DNA of 64,000 nt, taken from NCBI RefSeq assembly GCF_028369295.1, contig NZ_JAQMYP010000018.1:103529-167528 (forward strand), read 5' to 3'. The notes below the pieces were generated by a model. It was given only the letters and a program-made list of their open reading frames with translations, searched no databases and was not told the DNA's origin. Positions within the stretch are counted from its first letter, which is position 1, and each line of letters starts with the position of its first letter. Source of the DNA: Streptomyces sp. HD. Lineage in GTDB: Bacteria > Actinomycetota > Actinomycetes > Streptomycetales > Streptomycetaceae. This document shows, piece after piece, positions 24,917-31,740 of this stretch. The translations under genes and the position numbers were made by a program.

Positions 24917-25894
24917 TCAGCCCCGCCCGCCGGTCGTCACCGTCCGCTCCGCCGAGAAGCCGCCCCAGGTGCCGTCCGGTAGCCTGCCCCGGATCCGCAC
25001 CCGGTGCCCGACCCCCTTTTCCGGGCCCAGATAGAAGCTGTACGTGGCCCGCTCGCGCGGCGCGCTCCCGCCGTACACCAGCGAGGTGACCGTACGGCCG
25101 TCGAGCTGCACCTGGTACTCCGCGACCACACCGTCCGTGCGCGGCGGCACCCAGCTCAGATCGAGGTGGTACGCCCCGTCCTCGCGATGGGTCGTCGCCC
25201 GGAAGGCCGTCGGCGCGGTGCCGCGTCCGTCGTCGGTGCCGGGCGTGGTGACCCGGACCGCCGCCGTGGCGGGGGAGAGGTTGTCGGCCGCGTCCCGGGC
25301 CCGCACCGTGAAGGAGTAGCGCGTGCCGGGCCGCAGCCCGGTGACCACGGTCGCGGTCTGGTTGCCGCCCACACTGTGGATCTTCGTCCCGCCCTGCTGG
25401 ATGTCGTACGACACCACATCCCGGTCATCGGTCGCCTCCGACCACGACAGCTGAACGGCCCGGCTGCCGACCGCCCGGCCCTGGACCTCGCCCGGACGGG
25501 TCGGGGCGGAGCGGTCGGCTGTCACGGCCTTCGGGGTCGTCGCCCGGACCACCTTGCTAGGCGGGCCGAGCCGCCCGTCGGTGTCCCGCGCGCGCACGGT
25601 GAAGGCATACGGGGTCGACGGCTTGAGCATGGTGACATCCACCATGTGTGCGGAGCCCGGCACTTCCTTGACCTTTGTGGGGCCCCGATACACCTCGTAG
25701 CCGCGGATGCCGCGCTCCGAGGCGACCGCGTTCCACATGACGTGCACGCTCGTCGCGCTGCCCGCGTCCGCCGTGACCCCGGTGGGCGCCGCGGGCAGCC
25801 GGCCGCCGTCCTCGGCCGCCCCGCCCCAGGCGCAGGAGGTGAGCAGCCCGAGCGTCGCACAGAGCGCGGCGAAAGGAACGAGAAGGCGTCGCAC
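24917..25894 (-). CDS. Lipoprotein with three fibronectin type III domains
   Basis: A 325-residue lipoprotein: signal MRRLLVPFAALCATLGLLTS with a lipobox LTSC, giving Cys21 as the lipidated residue. Three FN3-like domains follow at about 35-120 (PAAPTGVTADAGSATSVHVM), 130-218 (PTRPGEVQGRAVGSRAVQLS) and 228-325 (APTAFRATTHREDGAYHLDL). The first two have typical YEVYRG/YDIQQG and TPYAFTVRARD/TRYSFTVRARD strands. It should be anchored outside the cell and may bind carbohydrate or protein; no catalytic domain is attached. It is next to another surface protein and a chitosanase, consistent with a cell-envelope or polysaccharide-related cluster. Confidence 0.88.
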   Translation of the reverse strand: MRRLLVPFAALCATLGLLTSCAWGGAAEDGGRLPAAPTGVTADAGSATSVHVMWNAVASERGIRGYEVYRGPTKVKEVPGSAHMVDVTMLKPSTPYAFTVRARDTDGRLGPPSKVVRATTPKAVTADRSAPTRPGEVQGRAVGSRAVQLSWSEATDDRDVVSYDIQQGGTKIHSVGGNQTATVVTGLRPGTRYSFTVRARDAADNLSPATAAVRVTTPGTDDGRGTAPTAFRATTHREDGAYHLDLSWVPPRTDGVVAEYQVQLDGRTVTSLVYGGSAPRERATYSFYLGPEKGVGHRVRIRGRLPDGTWGGFSAERTVTTGGRG

Positions 25895-26311
25895 GACTCT
25901 GCCTCCCGGGGAGCGGCCTCACGGCAATGGTCCGGACCAATATGGCGCGGCTGACGCGATCACATCAAGAGGGCGGTCGTTGGTGGCCCGCTCGCGCGGT
26001 TACGTATGCTGAACCTCCTCATGGCTGAACTCTCCCTGTGGGTCGAGGAGTTCATGCCGCCGGCACGGGCCGCTGTCGTCGCTGATCCCGCGCCGGACGC
26101 GGGTGGCCGGGGGCGGGGTCCGCCGCGGACTCGGGCCCCCGGCCCCTGCCCGGAGGTCCGGGTGACGGCTCCGTCGTGTCACCGGAGTGTGCGCCGTACG
26201 GGTCCCGCTGGCGGCGCCATGATCCGAACAGCATCAAATTGACTGAGTGCCCTACTGATAATGCTTCGGACTGAGTGCCCGTCAGTGTCCCCGCGGAGAG
26301 GGGTCCTTGTT
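25895..26311. other. 417-bp intergenic region with direct repeats before the chitosanase
   Basis: No convincing gene is seen here; the small open frames lack a good start site or a familiar sequence. GACTGAGTGCCC occurs twice, at 26241-26252 and 26269-26280, just upstream of the chitosanase. TTGACT at 26239-26244 and GATAAT at 26257-26262 resemble promoter hexamers, but their spacing is too short for a standard promoter. GGTGAC...GTCACC at 26160-26182 could form a hairpin. Confidence 0.5.
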
Positions 26312-27028
26312 GTGCGTGTCCGGTCGCTGACGCTGGCGGCGGCAAGTGCCGCCTTACTCGCTCCGACGACGCTTCACGCCGGTCCGCCCGTCGCACGGGA
26401 GGGGCCCACCACACATCGCGAGGAGGTCGACGTCGGCGCCGCCGACCTGCTGTCGAAGGTGCGCGACTGCACCTCCGTCTCCCGCGGGCTCTACCGCACC
26501 GACAGGAACACGTCCGCGACGATCCCGGTCTGCGGAATGCCGGGCGCCGTGTTCTGGAAGGCGGACATGGACATCGACTGCGACGGGCAGCCCACCGCCC
26601 GCTGCAACCGCCGTACGGACCCCTACTTCTCCGCCGCGACGGCCTTTCAGCAGACCGACGGCCGCCACCTGAACGCCGAACGCCTCCCGTACATCGTGGT
26701 GCCCGCCCCGAGCGGCATCTGGAACCCCAGTGACCACGGCGTCCGCGGCGGCTCGGTCGCGGCGGTCGTGTACCGGGGGCGGGTGCAGTACGCGGTCGTC
26801 GGCGACGTCGGACCGCGCGACATGATCGGCGAGGCGTCGTACGCCACCGCCGAGGCCCTCGGTATCCCGGCCGACCCGAACGCCGGCGGCGCGGCCTCAG
26901 AGGTCACCTACATCGTCTTCGCGGACGAGCCGGTGGCCCCCATCGAGAACCGTGCGGCCGCCGTGACGACCGGTGAGCGCCTGGCACGGGAGTTCGTGCA
27001 CGGCGGGCCGGCCGGGCGCGGGAACTGA
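26312..27028 (+). CDS. Secreted GH75 chitosanase
   Basis: A 238-residue protein with a Sec signal peptide (VRVRSLTLAAASAALLAPTT, cleavage near LHA). The mature part matches GH75 chitosanases: FWKADMDIDCDGQPTARCNR, DPYFSAATAFQQTDGRHLNA, LPYIVVPAPSG and the catalytic segment VVGDVGPRDMIGEASY with Asp165 and Glu174. GH75 enzymes hydrolyse chitosan by endo-attack with inversion. The GTG at 26312 is preferred because GGAGAGGGG precedes it; an ATG at 26261 would add 17 residues containing Cys before the signal peptide. Substrate-linked regulation is suggested by direct repeats upstream. The cluster contains other surface proteins. Confidence 0.88.
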   Translation: MRVRSLTLAAASAALLAPTTLHAGPPVAREGPTTHREEVDVGAADLLSKVRDCTSVSRGLYRTDRNTSATIPVCGMPGAVFWKADMDIDCDGQPTARCNRRTDPYFSAATAFQQTDGRHLNAERLPYIVVPAPSGIWNPSDHGVRGGSVAAVVYRGRVQYAVVGDVGPRDMIGEASYATAEALGIPADPNAGGAASEVTYIVFADEPVAPIENRAAAVTTGERLAREFVHGGPAGRGN

Positions 27029-27104
27029 GGAGCGGGCGGACAGACAGCCGAGGAGAGGCCGGAAGGGCAGCCGAGGAGAGGTCGGCCGGGGAGCCAGGGC
27101 GAGG

Positions 27105-27866
27105 TCAGACGGCCGACCAGCCGTCGTCGACCGGCAGGATCACGCCGTTGATGTTGCTCGCCGCGTCCGAGGCGAGGAACACGATGGCGGCGGCCTGCTC
27201 CTCCGGCTGGGCCAGCCTGCCGAGGTTGACGAAGTGCGGGCCGAGGGCCGCCTCCATGGGCGTCCTGCGCCGAGTCCACGACGATGCCGGTCTGCGTGCC
27301 GCCCGGGGCGATGGCGTTGGCGCGTATGCCCTGCTTGCGGTATATCACCGCAAGCGACTTCGTCAGCCCCACCCCCCCCCGTGCTTGGACGCCGTGTACG
27401 CGGCGCCCGCGGCGCCGCCGCGCAGGCCGGCCTCCGAAGCCGTGTTCACGATGGCGCCCCTGCCCGCCTCCAGCATGTGCGGCAGTGCCGCCCGGGTGAG
27501 CAGGAACGGGGCGGTGAGGTTGACGCGGATCACCCGCTCCCACTCGGCGTCGGTGACGTCCGCGACAGCCGACATGCGGTCCATGATCCCGGCGTTGTTC
27601 ACCAGCACGTCCACGCCACCGAAGCGCTCCACGGCGGTCTCGACCACCTGGTCGACGACGGCCTGCTCACTCAGATCGCCGACGACCGCTACCGCGGCGC
27701 CGCCCGCCTGCTCGATCTCCTTGGCCACCGCCTGCGCGCCTTCGGCATTCAGATCCGCCACCACGACCCGCGCGCCCTCTCCGGCGAAGGCCGGCGCGGC
27801 AGCGCGCCCGATGCCCGAGCCCGCTCCGGTGACGATGACGCTGCGTCCGTCCGGTCCGCCGCTCAT
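27105..27866 (-). pseudogene. Short-chain dehydrogenase/reductase with two frameshifts
   Basis: The first ~165 residues form a normal SDR: VIVTGAGSGIGRA (NAD site), DVLVNNAGIMD, IVNTASEAGL and YTASKHG with the catalytic Tyr and Lys. At 27371-27380 a run of nine C (nine G on the coding strand) shifts the frame. SDR sequence resumes as VGLTKSLAVIYRKQGIRANA, then a second one-base shift near 27270-27285 is needed before MEAALGPHFVNLGRLAQPEE, DAASNINGVILPVDDGWSAV and a stop at 27105. Both shifts are single bases, one in a homopolymer, so sequencing error is as likely as decay. A start at 27878 would add four residues. It is divergent from a TetR gene. Confidence 0.8.
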
Positions 27867-28006
27867 GAAGTGCTGCATCCGTGTGTCGGATCGATCAATG
27901 CCGATGTCGATAGCGATGCCTCGGTGTCGGTGCCCGACTTCCGTTGCCCGAGGGGCATTGCCTGCCGGACGAGCTCGGGGGAGCCCGGGGGAGCCCACCC
28001 TACGGT

Positions 28007-28029
28007 TTTATGTCTCTGAGAGACATAAA
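28007..28029. promoter_or_regulatory. Perfect 23-bp operator palindrome between SDR and TetR genes
   Basis: TTTATGTCTCT (28007-28017), one G, then AGAGACATAAA (28019-28029) is a perfect palindrome with 11-base arms. It lies 51 bases before the TetR start and about 140 bases before the SDR start. It is a typical TetR-family operator, and the adjacent TetR protein is the obvious ligand-responsive binder. Confidence 0.85.
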
Positions 28030-28079
28030 GTCTTGATGGAGAATTCCGGGAGAGCGATCAGCGCCGGCCGGAGGAGACC

Positions 28080-28730
28080 ATGGCCGCAGCCCGCGGAGGC
28101 ACCAGACGACCCACGGGACGACCGCCCCTGACCGAGGAGCGCAAGGCCGAGATCCGGCAGGAGATCGCGCGGGCGGCGGTGGACCTCTTCGTCACCCAGG
28201 GCGTGACGGCGACCACCGGTGAGCAGATCGGAGCGGCGGTCGGTGTGTCCGCGCGAACCGTGTGGCGCTACTTCCCGAGCAAGGAGAGCTGCGTACGCCC
28301 GCTGTTCACGGCCGGAATCGACCTGATCGCCGAGTGCCTGCGGCGCTGGCGCCCCGGCGAGCCCCTGGAGGAGGTCATCGACCGGGAGTTCACGGCCGAC
28401 GACCGCCTGCTGTCCGTACCCGACCGCTCCACCGTGGGGGCGCTGGTACGGCTCACCCGCACCGAGCCCGGTCTGCGCGCGATCTGGCTCCAGACGTACG
28501 ACGAGGCCGAACCGGCGTTCGCCCGCGCCCTCGCGACACGGGCCGGGCTGCCCGCCGACGACCTGTGCCCGGCGATCCAGGCCGCGATGCTCAACGCGGC
28601 GCTGCGCGCGGCCGTCGAGCACCACGCCTGGCACACCACCGGAACCGAGCCCGACCCGGCGACGGCACAGGCCCGGCTGACGGCGACGATGCGCTCGGCG
28701 CTGGCGGTCGTGGCGGAAGGACTCGCCTGA
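28080..28730 (+). CDS. TetR family transcriptional regulator
   Basis: A 216-residue TetR protein. The helix-turn-helix domain occupies about residues 20-75 (IRQEIARAAVDLFVTQGVTA, QIGAAVGVSARTVWRYFPSK). The C-terminal effector domain (~80-216) includes VGALVRLTRTEPGLRAIWLQ and ends SALAVVAEGLA. The N-terminus MAAARGGTRRPTGRPP is basic. It is divergent from the broken SDR gene, with a perfect 23-bp palindrome between them, so it most likely represses itself and the SDR. The region after the stop holds short direct repeats (GCGTACGACCT) and a hairpin. Confidence 0.92.
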   Translation: MAAARGGTRRPTGRPPLTEERKAEIRQEIARAAVDLFVTQGVTATTGEQIGAAVGVSARTVWRYFPSKESCVRPLFTAGIDLIAECLRRWRPGEPLEEVIDREFTADDRLLSVPDRSTVGALVRLTRTEPGLRAIWLQTYDEAEPAFARALATRAGLPADDLCPAIQAAMLNAALRAAVEHHAWHTTGTEPDPATAQARLTATMRSALAVVAEGLA

Positions 28731-28827
28731 CGGCCCGGCGGAAAACGACCTCGCGGAGGACGGCCTGGGGGCGTACGACCTGGCGAAGGACGGCCTGGCG
28801 GCGTACGACCTCGCAGAGCGGCGGCAA

Positions 28828-28876
28828 GGGCCCCACAGCACGCCGACCGGAATCCGGTGACGCGGCCGTGGGGCCC
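28828..28876. terminator. Hairpin between the TetR gene and dhaM
   Basis: GGGCCCCAC (28828-28836) and GTGGGGCCC (28868-28876) are perfect nine-base arms around a 31-base loop that contains its own CCGG pairs. It probably terminates both converging transcripts. Confidence 0.65.
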
Positions 28877-28912
28877 TCGGCGCGGCAGGCTGATGCCGCT
28901 GTGCCGCCTGTC

Positions 28913-29380
28913 TCACACCTTCCGGTAGGTGTACGCCTCCGCGGCCGCCGCCTCCACCGCCGCGAGGTCGGCGCCGGTGGACGCCGTGACGACCGCGGCC
29001 ACCGCGCCCTCGACGAACGGGGCGTCCACCAGGCGTGTGTTGTCGGGGAGTTCGTCGCCCTCCGCGAGCAGGGCCTTCACGGTGAGGACCGCGCTGCCCA
29101 GGTCGGTCAGGACCGCGACCCCGGCACCACGGTCCACGGAGGCGGCCGCCGCGGCGATCAGCTCCGCACTGGTGCCGAGGCCGCCGCCCTCGGTGCCGCC
29201 CGCCGGGGACACCGGCACGGCCGTTCCGCCGCCCGCCAGCCCCTGCGCCAGCTCGGCCACCGAGGCGGCCACCTGCGCGCTGTGCGAGACCAGCACGATG
29301 CCGACGAGCCGCTCGCCCTTCCTGTCGTCACTCACCGTGCCGTCACCTGCCGTTCCGTCACGCGCCTCCTCCTCACTCAC
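28913..29380 (-). CDS. dhaM: Dihydroxyacetone kinase phosphotransfer subunit DhaM
   Basis: A 155-residue protein of the EIIA-mannose fold with the phosphorylated His33 in GIVLVSHSAQVAASVAELAQ, then GTSAELIAAAAAS and VAVLTDLGSAVLTVKALLAE. DhaM passes phosphate from PEP via enzyme I and HPr to ADP bound in DhaL. Only the EIIA-like domain is present; the fused HPr/EI parts seen in E. coli DhaM are missing, so general PTS proteins must supply phosphate. The GTG start overlaps the dhaL stop by eight bases. A shorter start at 29335 would remove an unusual acidic tail. It is the last gene of dhaKLM. Confidence 0.92.
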   Translation of the reverse strand: MSEEEARDGTAGDGTVSDDRKGERLVGIVLVSHSAQVAASVAELAQGLAGGGTAVPVSPAGGTEGGGLGTSAELIAAAAASVDRGAGVAVLTDLGSAVLTVKALLAEGDELPDNTRLVDAPFVEGAVAAVVTASTGADLAAVEAAAAEAYTYRKV

Positions 29381-29972
29381 CGTTCGCCTCCGCCAGCCCC
29401 GCGATCAGCAGCGCCGACGATGTGGCCCCCGGATCCTGGTGCCCGATACTGCGCTCGCCGAGATAGCTCGCCCGCCCCTTGCGGGCCTGCAACGGCGTCG
29501 TAGCCAGGGCGCCCTCCTCGGCGGCGGCCCGTGCCGCGGTGAAGCCGTCGCCGAGCGCGTCCACGGCCGGCACCAGCGCGTCGATCATGGTCTTGTCGCC
29601 CGGCGCCGCCCCGCCGAGCGCCATGACCGCGTCCACCCCTGCCCGCAGCGCCTGGCTGAACTCGGACTCGCTCACCTCGCCGGCGTCCCCGAGCGCCTTG
29701 CCGGTCCGCCGCAGTAGCGTCCCGTACAGCGGCCCCGACGCCCCGCCCACCGTGGAGATGAGCTGCCGCCCGGCGAGCGTCAGGACCGCGCCGGGCGACT
29801 GCGGGGCCTCCTTCTCCAGCGCCGCCGTGACGGCGGTGAACCCACGCTGCAGGTTGCTGCCGTGGTCGGCGTCCCCGATGGGGGAGTCGAGGGCGGTGAG
29901 CCGTTCCGCCTCACGGTCGACGGCGGCCGCGGTCGCCGTCATCCAACGGCGGAAGAATTCGGCGTCGAGCAC
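29373..29972 (-). CDS. dhaL: Dihydroxyacetone kinase ADP-binding subunit DhaL
   Basis: A 199-residue protein with the DhaL fold: the Mg-ADP-binding aspartates are in LDSPIGDADHGSNLQRGF, followed by GGASGPLYGTLLRR, PGDKTMIDALVPA and the C-terminal KGRASYLGERSIGHQDPGAT. It transfers phosphate from DhaM to dihydroxyacetone held by DhaK. The GTG start at 29972 has AAGGAG eight bases upstream and gives the normal N-terminus VLDAEFFRRW. A 151-bp gap with GC-rich direct repeats (GGACGGTGGGTCCC) separates it from dhaK, longer than usual for this operon. Confidence 0.95.
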   Translation of the reverse strand: MLDAEFFRRWMTATAAAVDREAERLTALDSPIGDADHGSNLQRGFTAVTAALEKEAPQSPGAVLTLAGRQLISTVGGASGPLYGTLLRRTGKALGDAGEVSESEFSQALRAGVDAVMALGGAAPGDKTMIDALVPAVDALGDGFTAARAAAEEGALATTPLQARKGRASYLGERSIGHQDPGATSSALLIAGLAEANGE

Positions 29973-30123
29973 TGGAACTCCTTGTGTGACAGGTGTCTTG
30001 CGATCGTCGGTCTGCGATGGGTGGGTACCCGGATCGTGGATCTCCGGACGGAGGTCCACGGACAGAGGCCTCGGACGGGGCGGGGGCCTCCGACGGTGGG
30101 TCCCCGGACGGTGGGTCCCTGGA

Positions 30124-31116
30124 TCACACTCCCCAGCGCAGCCCCGGAGTCTTCACCGGCGCGTTCCACAACCGCAGCAACTCCTCGTCGACCTGGCACA
30201 GGGTGACCGAGGCGCCCGCCATGTCGAGCGAGGTGACGTAGTTGCCGACGAGGGTGTGGGCGACGACGACACCGCGCCCGCCGAGCACCCGCTGGACCTC
30301 GGCGTTGAAGCCGTACAGCTCCAACAGCGGTGTCCCGCCCATGCCGTTGACCAGGACGAGGACGGGATTGCGCGGGGTCATGTCCTCCAGGAGCGCGCCC
30401 ACCGCGAAGTCGGCGATCTCGCCCGAGGTCATCATCGCCCGCCGTTCCCGGCCGGGCTCGCCGTGGATACCGACGCCCAACTCCAGCTCACCGGGCGGCA
30501 GATCGAAGGTGGGACTGCCCTTGGCGGGCGTGGTGCAGGCGCTCAGGGCGACGCCGAAACTGCGGGAGTTCTCGTTGACCTGACGCGCGATCGCCTCCAC
30601 CCGCTCCAGCGGCTGCCCCTCGTCCGCCGCCGCGCCGGCGATCTTCTCCACGAACAGTGTCCCGCCCGTGCCGCGCCGCCCGGCCGTGTAGAGGCTGTCG
30701 GTGACCGCCACGTCGTCGTTGACGAGCACCTTCGCCACCCGGATGCCCTCGTCCTCGGCGAGCTCGGCGGCCATGTCGAAGTTGAGGACGTCGCCCGTGT
30801 AGTTCTTCACGATGAACAGCACGCCCGCCCCGCTGTCCACGGCGGCCGCGGCACGCGCCATCTGGTCGGGCACCGGGGAGGTGAACACCTCGCCGGGACA
30901 GGCCGCCGACAGCATGCCGGGACCCACGAATCCACCGTGCAGCGGCTCGTGCCCCGACCCGCCACCGGAGATGAGGGCGACCTTCCCCGCGACGGGCGCG
31001 TCCCGCCGTACGATCACCCGGTTCTCCACGTCGACGACCAGCTCGGGATGGGCGGCCGCCATCCCCCGCAACGCGTCCGCGACCACGGTCTCCGCAACAT
31101 TGATCAGCATCTTCAT
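30124..31116 (-). CDS. dhaK: Dihydroxyacetone kinase substrate-binding subunit DhaK
   Basis: A 330-residue DhaK. The covalent substrate-binding histidine is His218 in LGVGIHGEPGRER, the same position as in E. coli, and the dihydroxyacetone pocket includes ISGGGSGHEPLHGGFVG (49-65). Other family segments are VLFIVKNYTGDVLNFDMAAE and VLVNGMGGTPLLELYGF. With DhaL and DhaM it phosphorylates dihydroxyacetone, feeding glycerol or formaldehyde-derived carbon into glycolysis. It heads the operon. No dhaR or glycerol dehydrogenase gene is nearby. The upstream 268-bp gap (31117-31384) is non-coding apart from the start of the kup remnant. Confidence 0.95.
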   Translation of the reverse strand: MKMLINVAETVVADALRGMAAAHPELVVDVENRVIVRRDAPVAGKVALISGGGSGHEPLHGGFVGPGMLSAACPGEVFTSPVPDQMARAAAAVDSGAGVLFIVKNYTGDVLNFDMAAELAEDEGIRVAKVLVNDDVAVTDSLYTAGRRGTGGTLFVEKIAGAAADEGQPLERVEAIARQVNENSRSFGVALSACTTPAKGSPTFDLPPGELELGVGIHGEPGRERRAMMTSGEIADFAVGALLEDMTPRNPVLVLVNGMGGTPLLELYGFNAEVQRVLGGRGVVVAHTLVGNYVTSLDMAGASVTLCQVDEELLRLWNAPVKTPGLRWGV

Positions 31117-31357
31117 GAGTACCTCCCGGTGAGAGTGGCCGATGGCCTCTGGCAGTGTCGTCGCTGGTCAGAGGTTGGAGTGTCAGCTCTCGATCTTGAC
31201 ATTTCGTGAGGGTTCGTGGGCGGTCCGGAGTGGGATCGTGGCCGGGTTCTGATGCCGAATCGCTGCCGTTTTCCTTCCGGACGGCGTATGAGGGTGCCTG
31301 TCGGCAGTATCGACCTTGCGGGTGCGAAGGTCACGTGCGCGGGCGCTCCGCAGCCCG

Positions 31358-31690
31358 CGAGGAGACGACGGTGAGGGCGGCATCATGGCCCTGATCACCC
31401 TGCTGCGCCGGTGGAACGCACGGCGCACCCGCAGAGCCGCCCTCGTCCTGACCGCGCTCGGCACCTTCGGCGCGTCGCTCTTCCTCGGCGACACCATGAT
31501 CACCCCGGCGATCCGGGTGCTGTCCGCGGTCGAGAGCCTCAAGCCCGTCGAGCCGTCGCTGGAGGATCCACCATGGCCCCTTGGCACAAGCGGCTGTGCA
31601 TCGGCACCTCCTGCATCACGGCGCCGACGCCGCCGAGTACTTCGGCCTGCCGCGCGACCGCACGGTGATCACGGGCTCTCACATCGAGGT
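31358..31690 (+). pseudogene. Internally deleted remnant of a Kup potassium transporter gene
   Basis: Two separate pieces of Kup are fused. 31358-31570 encodes GDDGEGGIMALITLLRRW followed by ALVLTALGTFGASLFLGD, TMITPAIRVLSAVES and VEPSLED. This is the second-to-third helix region of Kup, lacking the first ~100 residues. From 31573 the DNA encodes MAPWHKRLCIGTSCITA and, after a one-base shift, ADAAEYFGLPRDRTVITGSH and IEV, which is the extreme C-terminus of Kup. About 450 residues between are missing. No functional transporter can be made. It lies between dhaK and the peptidylarginine deiminase, marking an old deletion. Confidence 0.8.
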
Positions 31691-31740
31691 GCAGGACGAA
31701 TGGGCCGCGCCCGAACGGGCGGGCGCGGCCCACACAGCCG

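Noticed and set aside
26021..26242. Possible small gene upstream of the chitosanase
   Set aside because: The ATG is preceded by CCTCCTC, which is the complement of a ribosome binding site, and the product is low-complexity Arg/Pro/Gly without recognisable features.
28731..28912. Continuation of the TetR gene region as coding DNA
   Set aside because: The stretch contains short direct repeats and a hairpin after a clear stop codon; the plus-strand frame across it is a shadow.
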